Positions 37,773 through 50,070 are shown, counted from the first letter of the stretch. The stretch: DNA of 64,000 bases from Dallia pectoralis (GCA_029465975.1 CM055730.1:15517774-15581773), one strand, 5' to 3'. Notes: generated by a model not told the origin, from the letters alone. Numbers and translations are program-made.

Positions 37773-38990
37773 TGGAGGTATGCAGTAGATTTGAATGGGG
37801 GTGGGTGGGGGTTTATAGTTATGTGCTATGTTGATGTCTCTCTCCCCATCTCTCTGACACTCTCTCCATCTTTCTTTCCTAGACGTGAGCTTGTAATCTC
37901 CTTGAAATTGTCCTTAAAGTGCTTTGTCCATAATAGGAGAGAAAGTAATGCACAACTTAATTGAATCCCAGCGAACAAATTGCGTGGTTCATTGTTGATG
38001 TTACAGAGGAATAAATTAATTAATCAATTTTGGCTCATTCACCAGGGCCTGCAGTAAATGAAGTGTAACTGGAGAATGGCATGCCATCAAAAATGTATCA
38101 TCTGAAAATACCCCAAGTAAAATTTGGCTAGCTAGCTTTCTTCTTACATATTCAATTATCTTTGGCAGTGGTCACAAATCTATTCATATTTTGATATTTT
38201 AATCATTTATGATGAATAAACTGTAGCTTTGGTAAAGTTGAATTATTATTTTACAGCGCTGCCAAGTGTGTGAGGAGCTAGTCTTGAAGTAAGGTTACAG
38301 GTTCACCATTATCACAGATGGCCTAGGATTTCTGGGTTGTCATTTGTCTAAACCTGTGGTATACATGACTGATGCCGGGAATAATTCATGTTTTATTCAG
38401 CTGGCACTATTGTTTGAGAGTACAATAGAGAATACAAGCTTGTATAACCTTTAAAGAAAATAAAAACATTGGAATAAAATGATCTCCAAATATAAATAAC
38501 AATTGTCACCGTTTAAAAAAATAAACACTTTCTGTGGTGCCAGGAGCCTTTCCCCAGTTTTTCTGAGCCATTACTTTATTCAGGGATAAAGCCAGAGATT
38601 AGAATTGTTTATTAATGTGTTTAAAGTAGTTTCTAATGCTCCTTAGAGCCAGAGCTTAGAACCATTCCACAGAACATAAAACAGAAGTGGAAACAAAGGT
38701 GTACACCAGTGTTCCAAAGCTGTTATTTCAAAATGGCAGAAAAGCAACACATCAGTTGGCATAGGTGAAGTGAGGACGAACTCTCAGATTAATGTGTGCG
38801 GCTGAGTCAGAATAGATTAGGAGTTGTTTTGATTGCCATAACTCTGAATGAAATGTGATTTGACCCAACAAGGACAACAAAATCACCTCAGTTGTTGTAG
38901 CCCTACAACGAAGGCAATAGCCAAGATTGAATTGTCTAGTGTATTGGCTGCAGGGTAACCATGAATTCAGTGGACACACATCAGAATCAG
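37773..38990. other. prkg1 intron, nothing recognised
   Basis: A-T rich DNA without a supported gene or repeat family. Confidence 0.3.
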
Positions 38991-39905
38991 GATTATTTGC
39001 CAAGTCTGTTTACACATACAAGCAATTTAGACACCAGCCGGTCAATTTCCCCCATGTAGGCGGTCTCGTCCCCATCTGAGATTAGACCGATGAGAGTGGT
39101 GTCATCTGCGAACTTCAGGAGTTTGACAGAGTGGGGATTGGAGGTGCAAGTGTTGGTGTACAGAGAGAAGAGGGGACAGGACACAACCTTGAGGGGAGCC
39201 AGTGCTGATGGTCAGAGGGTCTGACAGGTGTTTCCCCAACCTCTAGTTCTGCCTACTACTGGATAGAAAGTCTGTGATCCATTTACATGTTGACACAGGC
39301 ACTCCCATGGTGGAGATCATGGAGTAGGGCTGGGATTATGGGGTTGAAAGCAGAGCTGAAGTCCACAAACAGGATTCTGGCATAGGTTCTCAGGGAGTCA
39401 AGATGCTGGAGAATGAAGTGGAGAGCATGTTGATCGTGTCGTCCACAAACCTGTTGGCTCTGTAGGCAAACTGCAATGGGTCTAGTACTGGATCTGTGAT
39501 GGTCTTGAACCAGAACCAGGCGCTCAAAGGATGTCATAACCACAGAGGTCGGGGCAACTGGCCTGTAGTAATTTAGCCCTGTGATTCTTGATTTCTTGGG
39601 GCCTGGGAGGATGGTGGAGGACTAGAGGCAGGCTGGGATGCTGCATGACTCCAATGATATTTTTTTTTTGTGAACACAGCAGATAGCTTGTCAGCACAGT
39701 GCTGGAGGGTGGCGGTAGAGACTTCACCCGGACCAGCTGCCTTCCTTGGGTATTGACTCTGTTTACATCTCTCTCCAGTATATAAAGTTTCAATTTTGCT
39801 TCCCAGCGGAGTTGTTGATTGTGCTGGTTGTGATGGTTGGGCGAGTTGTGGGCGAGCCCTGGGGAGGAGGGTCTGATGATGGTGGCAAGACACAGCTGAT
39901 GGGGC
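38985..39905 (-). mobile_element. L2/Rex1-like LINE reverse transcriptase remnant
   Basis: On the minus strand the order is a 5' piece (39905-39540), then SFERLVL near 39520, ILFVDFSSAF (RT motif A with its Asp) near 39350-39375, and LLKFADDTTLIGL (the FADD active site) near 39090-39130. Frameshifts separate these blocks. The + strand left end, CAGAATCAGGATTATTTGCC at about 38982, is the element tail. It is inactive. Confidence 0.85.
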
Positions 39906-39910
39906 TGGGC

Positions 39911-40400
39911 ATTAGGGCTGTGCAATTAATTACATTTTCGGTCTCAATTACAATTATGGCCTCCGACGAATATAAAAACAAAAAAATCGAGCTAAAACGA
40001 ATTTCGCGCCGCATTTTGTCTGTTTAAAAACCATGCGCCAATTTTCTTTCCAACTGTGCGTTTTCGCCCCTCCCTAAAATGCAGAATTCACTCTCCCCGG
40101 GCTGTGGCATTTTTAGCACAGCTCCAGCCATGATAAGACAAAGTGGGCTTTGGTCAACTACATGGAACGCTAAAGACGATAGATTCAAGAAGTGGTAAAC
40201 ACTTTGGACAACCGTTACGCGATGCCATCACAACACCATTTTACAAAAGTTGCACTGCCTCCCCTGAATAATAAGTGTTGTGAGGAAGTTGGAAAAATTG
40301 TGTCTACAGCCAAATAATTTGCCACTACAACGGACAGGTGGTTAAGCCGCACCACGGATCCGTCTAACCAACTATTGACGCCAATTTCAATTTGAAAACT
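39911..40400 (+). mobile_element. hAT-like (ZBED-type) transposon fragment
   Basis: Starts with GGGCTGTGCAATTAATTAC, a terminus common to fish hAT elements. Broken frames follow that resemble a BED-finger and early hAT transposase segment, with a FFATTTDRW-like piece near 40310-40345. Only a 5' part is present, next to the LINE remnant. Confidence 0.6.
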
Positions 40401-40426
40401 CAGGTTAAAAACCTATAAGAGATGAC

Positions 40427-40794
40427 TGTTACCGTCACAAAATGCTAGGTGAAGTGGAGGTAAATGAGGCACATGCACAGCTGGAGTCAACAAAACAAGA
40501 TAAACACTTAATTCAAAACTTAAAAACTGAATGGAAAATAAAGCGCTCACTGTGGCGACTACTAAATTAAACATAACAGGGATAAAGTATAAACAAACAA
40601 CCCTCACCGACAAAGACATGTAACTTTAAATAATGCAAAGCAATGTGAGAAACAAACTGGGTAGTCAGGAGATCTATATAATTCACTAAACGACAACTGG
40701 TGTGCATCAGAAAACCTTATCCAAACGAAAGATAACAGGTGGCCAACTAAAACCACACAAGGAGTGAGGACTGAAAGTCCACAACCCTGTGACA
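40427..40794 (-). mobile_element. probable solo LTR, reverse orientation
   Basis: On the minus strand 368 bp begin TGTCACAGGG and end GTGACGGTAACA, the TG...CA form of an LTR. The flanks (ATGAC and GTTAC) are not an exact target duplication. The sequence is moderately decayed and no internal region is present. Confidence 0.42.
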
Positions 40795-40989
40795 GTTACT
40801 GACTGAATATAGGCCTTGTTTAGAATTTTAAGTATGCCGTGGCAATGCATTACAACATACCTTATATGCTTTATTTTGAGCTGATATCATTTTTTTATGA
40901 ATTTTTAAAAATGGAATAATAATGTTGCAGATCAGATTGCAAGTTGCAGATCGTTGGTGGCCAGTGGTGATTTCCATTTGTAATTTGTT

Positions 40990-41310
40990 ATCTGTTTAAT
41001 CCCCCTCCAGACCGAAGCAGTGTCATTCGCTGCGAGCTGTTGTTTAAGTTTCTCCCCATACGAGCCTTTAGCCACCTTTATTGCCTTTAAAAAGTTGTTC
41101 TTAGCCTCTCGTGGTATGAATGTGAATCAGGGTTTGTCGTTGTTGTAACGACCCCTGGATTGGTGTTGGGACACAACTCGCCGCACAGAAGCTGATGTAT
41201 GAGGTCTCAGTGACCTCATACATACTTCTGAAGGTAGACATAATTAGGGTTTTGGAGTTTGTTGAGCCGGTAGGCTGAGTGGCATGTGGCCGCATGTTTT
41301 AAAGCAGCTT
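40990..41310 (-). mobile_element. possible LINE 5' segment
   Basis: A GC-richer island with a 64-residue minus-strand frame. It resembles the N-terminal part of the L2/Rex1-type polyprotein found next to such elements in fish. The call rests on general similarity only. Confidence 0.3.
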
Positions 41311-42336
41311 TGGAAGTAGCTTTAACACATCATGAGCAACGGTGAATCAAAATATTTACTCTTCACACCAGCATCAGTCCAGCCACAAGCGGTGTTCTTC
41401 CCGTTTATGAATCTTTGTTGGGTTTAGGGACAGGCGATTCTATAAAAAAATCACAGCCAACTACCAACGTTTACTCAGTGAGTAAAATAATTGTAAAACG
41501 TCAATAATTCTATGCTTTTATAGCAGACAAAATGACTCAAATTGAATATTTTTTTGCAACTATGGCTGTAGTGACGAAAGTCATACATCTGAAAATTCAA
41601 CCTACAGTCTGTCAACATTTTAAAAGGAATGTATAGATGTCTATTCATGTAATCACAGTATTGCAGCCAGTGTAACTAACCCCAGTAGAATATTCTGTGT
41701 TAAAGTGAAAGTCTCAGTCACAAAAATTCTTATGTGCACCCGCACTGACTATGGTAAACACAGTTGGAGAGGATAGGCTTCCATCAAATTGCACAGACTG
41801 GCAATATTTAGCTGGCATGGTTTATGGTGTTTTCCCTTTTCACCTCAGATATCAGGTCTTTTATTTGCCTTCTATGACAGCAGGCAATTCACTTTTTGAA
41901 TGTTAATGTTTAATTGCTATACACAGTATGTCTACTCTGAAGGCCCTCATTGAATGAGGTCCTAAATTTACCGTTCTATTTGAGTGGAATTTGAATAGCA
42001 GTTAGGTTTGCATGGCAGGGTTGATCTAGATGACCTTGCTTCACATCCTCTATACACATCCTACTATTGAATTGAATGATGAAAGAATAGGCTGTTTGAT
42101 GTGTGTGTGTCTGTCTGTCTGTGTGTGTCTGTGTGTGCGGTAGAGGAAGAGATATCTGTCTGAGCTATTGGAAGAATTTTGCTGAACAAACAACATTTGC
42201 TAATTAAATCAGCAGGTAATCATCTGCCTTCCTGCTTCAACACACCCGCAGAATTACACTGTCACAAGGTCAACAATAACCTGATGGATTATCTATGTTG
42301 GGAATCATTTACTGCTCAGCAAAAAAAAGAATGTAT
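41311..42336. other. prkg1 intron, nothing recognised
   Basis: No supported feature except a short GT/CTGT tract near 42100-42140. Confidence 0.3.
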
Positions 42337-42960
42337 ATATATATATATATATATATATATCATGTATCATGTATCATGTATCATGTATCATGCATCATGC
42401 ATCATGCATCATGCGTCATGCGTCATGCGTCATGCGTCATGCGTCATGCGTCATGCGTCATGCGTCATGCGTCATGCGTCATGCGTCATGCGTCATGCGT
42501 CATGCGTCATGCGTCATGCGTCATGCGTCATGTGTCATGTGTCATGTATCATCATCATGTTTCATTCATCATGAATCATGTATCATTCATCATGTATCAT
42601 TCATCATGTGTCATTCATCATGTATCATTCATCATGTGTCATTCATCATGTATCATATGTCATGTATCATGTGTCATGTATCATTCATCATATATCATGT
42701 ATCATGTATCATTCATAATGTATCATTCACCATGCATCATGTATCATGTATCATTCATCATGTATCATGTATCATTCATCATGTATCATGCATCATGCAT
42801 CATGTATTATGTACCATGTATCATTCATCATGTATCATTCATAATGTATCATGTATCATTCATCATGTATCTTTCATCATGTATCATTAATCATGTATCA
42901 TGTATCATGTATCATTCATCAAGTATCATGTGTCATGCATTATATATCTATCATGCATGT
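42337..42960. repeat. AT microsatellite followed by evolving 7-bp satellite
   Basis: A TA tract (42336-42360) runs into about 600 bp of 7-bp units: TCATGTA, TCATGCA, then a homogeneous TCATGCG block (about 42416-42530), then TCATGTG and mixed TCATTCA/TCATGTA. With a 7-bp period each frame repeats every 21 bp without stops, which explains the long open frames of Cys/His/Ser-rich sequence. It is not a gene. Confidence 0.95.
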
Positions 42961-43759
42961 GCATGTCAAATGTTTGACTTAATACTGGTTAAAACATCCA
43001 GTACAAACATAAACTGCCCTTCTTACTGTAATTATTTGTACCATTGCCAACAAGAGCAAATAAAGCTAAATAAAAAAGCTTTTTTATTAGCTTTTGAAGG
43101 GTCTGTCCTTTAATTGAAGAAACATCTCATTCTTAATCAATACATGTTCTGAAAAACATTTCACAGTTGTTTTGACACCCTGTATTTAGTACTCAGTCCG
43201 TCCTCCCTCTGCCAAGACATCAGCTCTGTGCACACGCTTCTCCATTCATGCAGAACTTTTTAGGTACATTTGATCTCCTCTACCTGAACCAAGAGAATTC
43301 TGATTACTAAAACACTGAGATTTCTCTGGGAGAAATATGAGAAAACAATCAAAAAGTCTCTGAGTGGTTTCCCCTAGGAATTTAATTATGAAATGTTTGC
43401 ACATTCAAATGATAAGAGGGGATTTCTGTTTACTCTGAATAAAGATTTGTGACTCTGGAGGCATCCGTTATTGCAGTAATTAATAGAAAGGGGAGAGATT
43501 AGGGTAGATTTAGGTTCATAAAGACCTTCACAGAACAAACTATATTTGCAAAAGCTCTGGGCAACAGACTTAGTTATTTCATGGACAAACTAGTTCTCAC
43601 AGATCTTACTGGTTTCATACTGAACAAGAACCTTTTTCAAGTCTAACGCGTCTCTTCAATATAAAATTATTTCCATCGTTTCATAAAGATGGAACTTGTT
43701 GTTACATATCATGCAAAAAAAAGCATTCTGTGACTTGAATGTGATATATTAAGAATGTA
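42961..43759. other. prkg1 intron, nothing recognised
   Basis: No supported coding or repeat feature. Confidence 0.3.
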
Positions 43760-43767
43760 TGTTTATG

Positions 43768-44272
43768 TTTCAGATGATGTGTATATATGTTTAAGATTAT
43801 CTGTTTTTATATATGTTTCAGATGGTGTGTCAATATAAATGTTTCAGATGGTGTGTCTATATATAAGTTTCAGATGGTGTATTTATATATATATTTTTCA
43901 GATGCTGTGTTTATATATATATATATATGTTTCAGCTGGTGTGTTCATAAATATGTTTCAGATGGTGTATTTATATATATGTTTCAGATGGTGTATTTAT
44001 ATATATGTTTCAGCTGGTGTGTTCATAAATATGTTTCAGATGGTGTATTTATATATATTATTCAGATGGTGTGTTTATATATATGTTTCAGATTGTGTAT
44101 TTATATATATGTTTCAGCTGGTGTGTTCATATATATGTTTCAGATGTTTTATTATATATATGTTTCAGATGATGTATTTATATATATGTTTCAGCTGGTG
44201 TGTTCATATATATGTTTCAGATGTTTTATTTATATATATGTTTCAGATGGTGTGTTTATATATATGTTTCAG
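43768..44272 (+). repeat. 26-bp array that repeats the splice acceptor of the next exon
   Basis: About 19 units of the type ATGGTGTGTTTATATATATG plus TTTCAG, each with a TTCAG followed by ATGGTG or CTGGTG. The last TTTCAG (ending at 44272) is the real acceptor and the exon starts ATGGTAGAG. The last three periods are exactly 26 bp (exon-start equivalents at 44195, 44221, 44247). The array is T/A-rich and open in several frames. Confidence 0.95.
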
Positions 44273-44386
44273 ATGGTAGAGTGGAGGTGACAAAGGAGAG
44301 CGTAAAGCTTTGTACCATGGGACCTGGGAAAGTGTTTGGGGAGCTCGCTATCCTCTACAACTGTACCAGGACGGCAACTGTCAAGA
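44273..44386 (+). CDS. prkg1: prkg1 shared exon: CNB-A phosphate-binding cassette
   Basis: Encodes GRVEVTKESVKLCTMGPGKV and then FGELAILYNCTRTATVK (alpha residues about 143-180). FGELA...RTA is the phosphate-binding cassette of CNB-A. Glu166 binds the ribose, Arg175 the cyclic phosphate, and Thr176 marks cGMP over cAMP selectivity. Donor GTGAGT, phase 1. Its acceptor is the last of about 19 near-identical acceptors in the preceding array. Confidence 0.96.
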
Positions 44387-45096
44387 GTGAGTCTGAACAT
44401 ACACCAACCCTATATGGTCATTTAAACACACGTTCACTAACCATAACATTTTGTTCACATCATTATGAAACGATTGAACCTATATGCTATGAGATTGCTT
44501 TGGAAATGCAGACTGGACCACTTTGGCCCAAACATTGCGAAATTTACATCAGCAGTCGATAGCAATATAAGGAAATGTATGGACAGTGATGTTCCCGTAA
44601 AAACACTATTCCAAAACACTTTAACCATAGACTATTGAATGTGTCATTTGATTAGCCAGGTCTTTTCAATCTTTTAATGTGAATGGGGAAAAAAGTTAGA
44701 AAAAGAGTGGAGGGAGGTTTTTATTTGGTATACACTAACAGCATTGTTAACAAGTTATTACTGTTTTAGCTCCTGCTTTAGAATCATAGGTCAGATAACA
44801 GAGAAATGTCCCCTCTAGAGGAAATCCTGTTTGTTCAAATATCTTGGAAAATTAATTAACCACAAGTTCACTTTTAGGGTTATTTTTTATGTCAGTTTTA
44901 TTGTAAATGTAAACGTAAAACTGTTAATAAGAATCCAGAAGAATGCTGGTCTATGTTCATCTTCTGTAATTTGTCACAGTCCCTGAAAGTGCTGTTGCCT
45001 TATCTTCTGGTTTTGAATACCAGAGGCAACTGGTTAGTCATTTGTCCTGTTGAAAGGTTTGTAATGTTCAAATTTGCTATGTAAATAGTGTAGGTC
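44387..45096. other. prkg1 intron, nothing recognised
   Basis: A-T rich; no supported feature. Confidence 0.3.
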
Positions 45097-45540
45097 TGTC
45101 AGAGCTCCCTCCGAAGCCTGTCTAGCGCCACCTGTGGGCAGGCTTCGGTGTTCGTCCTCACTGGTCTTCTGAATTGCCATAGTTCCTCCTCCTCTCCACT
45201 GATTGTCCGGTCTCGTCATCACAGACACCTGGTGTTCATTCACTCATTAGTAGAGTATTTAGGTCCCCTGTGTTTGGTCTGTATTTGTGAGGTATTGTTT
45301 TATGTTACGCATTTGTTTACTGAATGTTTCTCTATGTCCCAGATGGACTCAAGTTTACGTCCTGTTGGACATTTATGCGCTGCGTCGCATGTTATATCTT
45401 TTATGACTCTGACTATGTTTATAGTCTGTGATTGCTTAGGCAAGTGTGAGAACTGAACTTATAAAGTACACTAAGCTATCTGTTCCATTGCCTGGCTCTG
45501 TCCTTCCTCACTATACACCTTCATCAGCCGTGACAAGGTC
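45092..45540 (+). mobile_element. solo LTR with 5-bp TSD
   Basis: A 439-bp sequence (45097-45535) begins TGTCAGAGCTCCC and ends CAGCCGTGACA, flanked by AGGTC at 45092-45096 and 45536-45540. There is no internal region, so it is the product of LTR-LTR recombination. It is not the same family as the 29.7-kb element although the LTR length happens to be equal. The word ATGTAAATAGTGTA occurs on both sides just outside the duplication. Confidence 0.8.
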
Positions 45541-45778
45541 AATGTAAATAGTGTAATTATCTAACTTTTTCCTTTACAAACAACTCACATTGTAGCCAAT
45601 TATCTCCCTCAGAAATGTCATACTTGAAAGAATTAATTATTTTTTGTTGTAATGGTGTTGTGTGCCATTGAATGCTATGTGTTGAGAAAAGGAAAAGCAT
45701 TTTAAACTAATATGTTCTTACTGAATTAAATTTATTCCGAAAAAAAATTACACATTTTGAGACATATTTTCGGATTTT

Positions 45779-45990
45779 CTATCAATCAATCGATGACATT
45801 TATTTTATAAAGCCCTTTTTACAAAATAGTTGTCACATAGTGCTTTTACAAACACCCAGGCTGAATCCGACAGAGCACACATCAACAAGTTGATACACGG
45901 TGGCTAGGAAAAACTCCCCGATGGGTCGAATTTAGAAAGAAACCTAGAGAGGAACCAGGCTCTTGGCCAGTCCTCTTCTGGCTGTGCTGG
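45779..45990. repeat. dispersed fish repeat, copy 1
   Basis: Reads ATCAATCAATCGATGACATT, then TTTATAAAGCCC and GGCTAGGAAAAACTCCC, ending near GGCTGTGCTGGGTGAAC. This is a widespread teleost interspersed repeat, probably a LINE or SINE tail. A second copy starts at 46698. Confidence 0.7.
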
Positions 45991-46197
45991 GTGAACTTAT
46001 GATAGTTCAGTTTAATACTTTTTAAATGCATTTTTTAAATGCAAATAGAATAGAATAGTCCAGGTCAAATACAGTCAGAGGGGGACTGGACCGTAAACAC
46101 AAAGTGGTGTTTAAAAAAGATGAGGATGCAGTATAGTTGGGGGAAGATAAGTGAGGCAATAAGGAAGCCTGTGGTGGAATTGCAGTCATTTACTTTA

Positions 46198-46276
46198 TTT
46201 AATATTGCCTCCTTTATGGGAATTGAACCCATAACCCTAGCATCGTAAATGCCCTGGCCAACCAACTGAGGCACAC
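46198..46276 (-). repeat. tRNA-derived (SINE-like) sequence
   Basis: On the minus strand GTGCCTCAGTTGGTTGGCC resembles an A box and GGGTTATGGGTTCAATTCCC a B box, spaced as in a tRNA. The body does not fold into a convincing tRNA, so it is more likely a SINE head or tRNA pseudogene than a working gene. Confidence 0.55.
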
Positions 46277-46697
46277 TTGATAAGAGGGGAGAGGTGAAGA
46301 TGCTGTCACGCTGTCAATCAGTCGGCCTACTCCTATATCTGTTCCTCTGAAGTGGCTCTGTTGCCATAGTGATGACCCATTAGGGAGTGTTGTGACTGCA
46401 TCTCTCTGGGGTTAGTCCTAGCTGCTTCCCCAGATTTATGGGTTGTTTCACCCTTAACAGTCTCCTGCCTCCCGTTAATCCCACACACACCACACACTAG
46501 CACTGCTGCAAGAACAGACCTGTGGAATTTCTCTTGCGTGTGTGTAGTTCATGTGTGTATAATTAATAATTATAGAGAGATAGATTTGTATAGATTTGTA
46601 CTGTTCCTTAAAGAAGATACACAGTAGTGTCGTGTCAAGTAATGTATTATTGTTATCTGAATTGAGAACAGCATCTTTCAGACTGTACACATAGTAT

Positions 46698-47830
46698 CAA
46701 TCAAATGTATTTTATAAAGCCCTTTTTACAACAAAGTTTTCACAAAGTGCTTTTACAAACACCCAGCCTGAACCCGACAGAGCACACATCAACTAGTTGG
46801 TACACAGCGGTTTGGGAAAACTGCTGGGTGAACTTATAATAGTTTTGTTTAATAATTATTAAATGCATTTTTTTAATATAAAATAAAATATTCCAGGTCA
46901 AAAACAGTCAGAAGGGCCCACCGGGAGGGTTGCGGGTTTGGGAGATTCGAAGCCTAAACTGTCAGGTAGCATCAGACCCCAGGGGGGCCTTAGGTCTGCT
47001 ACATGTCCTTAGGGCAGATCAGTCCCACAGTATGGTCAGTAGGCATGTGTCCTCCTTAATGGGAGTGGAAACAAGTCACAGGGAAAGGTTAGACACCCGA
47101 GCTCCCTACGTTCCCGGCACAAAAGTATAGCAGCATAAATCTTGAAACTGAGACAGAGGGGTCCAGTGAAACTGTGGCCCTGAACAGGGTAAACCCTGGA
47201 CCCAGAAACCCGTGTCCCAACATGCCGGAAAACATCCACCCACTTTACCAAGCATCAACTAAGAGACACAAGTCAACCGCAACCACTGTAGGATGGTTTT
47301 GTTTTACTAACAGAGTTACTCTAATTGACAGAAACAGCAAATGAGAACAATATCGAGCAAGTGACTCCACCCCCTGAGGAGCAATTGGAGAGAGGACATC
47401 CCAGGGGAGATGAGAACACGCCCGGAAATGAGTTCAGAGCCTTCCGTTCACCTTCGTACCCTGGGCCATACTACACTTAACCATAGACTGTGCTGAAGAT
47501 ATTCGTTTTTAATAGTGACTTAATAGTTTACATCACCCAGAGGCTGCATATATAGTGAGAACAAACGTGGTCCTTAAACCGAGCCTTGAGGAACACCAAA
47601 GTATTCCTTTGATTTGTCTGAGGAAAGGCCATCTGAAGTCTATCTGATAAATTAGATCTAAACCAGTCGAGAACATGTCCTCGTAGCCCAACATGGTTCT
47701 CCAATCTGTTCAAGAGTAGGGAGTGATCAATAGTGGCAGGAAGGCAGTAAGTTGTAGTGATTTTTCTAAGATTTTTGAGAGGATTTTTATCAATCAAGGC
47801 TAGTCTAAATACATCCAACTAGGTGGAGCG
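46698..47830. repeat. dispersed fish repeat, copy 2, with longer internal part
   Basis: 46698-46860 parallels copy 1 (TTTATAAAGCCCTTTTTACA, AACCCGACAGAGCACAC). From about 46900 to 47830 it continues into GC-richer sequence and, at 47560-47800, a GAGCCTTGAGGAACACCA ... TAAACCAGTCGAGAACAT stretch known as a repeated element in fish. On the minus strand a 96-residue frame (47818-47528) with LENHVGLRGHVLDWFRS is an RT-like remnant, so the whole may be one decayed LINE in reverse orientation. Confidence 0.55.
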
Positions 47831-48857
47831 CCACTTTCGCTTAAATATTTTGGAGGCTTCTACATAGCACATATTTTAAGATAGTGAAATCAGATAAATC
47901 AGATGTTGAGGAACCTTCTCAGATGATATTAAATAATATAGTTATTATTGCTTTCAAAGGAGCGCGTTGAGAGCGCTTCATGCACTTCAATTGTTAGAAC
48001 AAGAATACAATCTAAACACCAGAGTTTTGGATCAAGTCTTGACTGTGCCGCTGTGCTGAAAAGCCCCATGTGCAATTCAAATTGGCCACATTAGTCAGCA
48101 AGGATTTCTTGGTCCCATTTCGCCCTAGTGACTCCCTTAGGTAGCCATGATTTCCTGGTTGTACAGTGGAATGGGAAAATGCTGAACGGCTTAGTGGAAA
48201 CCACTAACCAATCCATCAAGAGTTGTTGCGATTATTGAATTTATTAGGGTCATAGAAACAATTACAAATCGTTTTGGGCCCTCAAAAATGGTTTAAGTTT
48301 TTCAGTATTAGTTTGCCACACTGTGAAGATACTTAGATTTGGATCTGTCAGACTGCGAGCGAAAGAAGAGGATGAGAAAGAGAGCGAGAAACACAAGCAA
48401 GAAATCTGAAAACCAGAGAATGACGGTGTAAACACTTTGAGAGATGCTAGCCTACATTTTCTCACAGTGCTGGGATTAGCTGTATTTGGGAGAAGGTACT
48501 CCAGCCTGCTTAGCAGCACAACATTGAGAAAGACAGCCCGTACAATTAAGCACAAGACCGCCTAGACCTTGAGATCGGAGTCCCTTTGCTGTAATTTCAG
48601 TTCATACTGACAATGTAATGACATTATATCCCATCCACTCATAATCCCTGTGTAATGACGATTCGTCTGTCTCTCAGTAGATTGGCTCAGATAAACCATA
48701 GGTCTTAATACATTTGATGGATGAGTTATTTTTCAACTGCCGTCATTTTGTGGAAGAGTGGATTGGTCATTGTGCTGTGTAGTCTTTGCTTTGAGGATCT
48801 TTGTCTCACTCTATTGCTCAATCATATAGAAACACACACACACGCACATGCACACGC

Positions 48858-48888
<31 letters not shown>

Positions 48889-48985
48889 TCTAGTTCTGTA
48901 ACTGCAAGTGAGAATGCAGCTAAATACATTGCTAACATTATCCCATATAAATAATTTTGTGAAATTTAACAATGCATTTTCATAC
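47831..48985. other. prkg1 intron, CA repeat only
   Basis: Holds a CA-rich microsatellite at about 48832-48888; otherwise no supported feature. Confidence 0.4.
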
Positions 48986-48989
48986 ACAC

Positions 48990-49100
48990 ATACACTGATG
49001 AGCCAAAACATTATGACCACTTATAGGTGAAGCGAATAACGTTTATTATTTTCCTAACAAGGGGACATGTGAAGGTCTGGGTAGTTTAGATGATCACCCT
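48990..49100 (+). mobile_element. Tc1-like left terminus
   Basis: CACTGATGAGCCAAAACATT, then ATGACCACTTATAGGTGAAGCGAATAA, is the 5' terminal region of the Tc1-like family also present at 1-450. Only about 110 bp remain. Confidence 0.7.
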
Positions 49101-49914
49101 GTTCAAAGTTGTCCATAATTTTACCATGACAGGAGTTGGAAATTACAAATTTTGACCTGAGGAGAACAAATATGAAACTTAACACTGAAACTTTTTAACA
49201 TAGTGGTGGCTTCAACAGACACTAACTCAATGTTTAAGTCATAAAGTAATAAACAATGTCAGATTGCAGTGTTATAGAGTTTTTGTGTGTGTACTGGAGT
49301 CTGTTGCCCATGCTGTATAGGGTAACTGTTCATATTAGGGAATTTGGTTCAATGTTTATGAAGAGTTCTCTGGCATACCATAGGCTATATATTGTTGTTC
49401 TGTTGTTCTGGGAAAAGCATGATGGAACTACTCATTTCGCTATTACATGGAACAAACTTTTACAAAAAGCTTTTTTAAGAGACTGAAAAGACAATTATAA
49501 CTTCACTTACTTGGTTACAGCGTGGTAGCTTTGGTCGATATGTGTGTGGAAGGTATTTTACAATACCCAAGAAGATGACTGGTGACATTCTACATTCAAT
49601 AACTCTTGTTTATCTAAATACAACTATGGTTGTGAAAAAGTGGAGGTTATACGCTCATATAGACTTCAAACTGGCTTTTTCAATCAACTTGTTTGAAGTC
49701 GTCCTGTTAACTAACTGCAGCCTAACAGTTTCATGGTTGTGAACTGTTTCTCTTGACAATGCTATGACAGGCAGGTGATTGAATTTGTTGCCTGATTGCA
49801 TTGTATACATAGATCTTTCCTAAATGGAGGTGTGAGCTGCTGTTGGCTCTATCAAAGACAGGATGTGAAGCTTAATGGAGGAGAACATAGAGATGTAAAT
49901 TGGACAGAATTTAG
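49101..49914. other. prkg1 intron, nothing recognised
   Basis: No supported feature. Confidence 0.3.
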
Positions 49915-50070
49915 CAGCCTTAAGTGAAAGGTTCACTGGTCTGAATCCCAGAGCTAAAGGGACATATTGGTTGGTATGCCCTTGAGCAAAGTACCCTACT
50001 TAATCATAATTGCTTCTGTAAATTGCTTTGGATAAGATCGTTTTCCAAATGACTGAAATGTCAATGTTAA
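49915..50070 (+). repeat. SINE-like fragment
   Basis: The order CTGAATCCCAGAGC, TATGCCCTTGAGCAAAGTAC, TTGCTTCTGTAAATTGCTTT and GATAAGATCG...AAATGACTGAAATGT matches a common fish SINE-type tail with a CCCTTGAGCAAGGTACTTAA core. The family name is not certain. Confidence 0.6.

Noticed and set aside
42179..43113. Open frames of 131-272 codons rich in His, Ala, Ser, Cys, Val, Met
   Set aside because: Produced by the 7-bp satellite, which is open in all frames.
43787..44290. Open frames of 146-167 codons before exon 44273
   Set aside because: These are the 26-bp acceptor array read through; only the last part is relevant, as a possible alternative acceptor.
46198..46276. Functional tRNA gene
   Set aside because: A- and B-box-like words are present on the minus strand but no clear cloverleaf or terminator; a SINE head is more likely.
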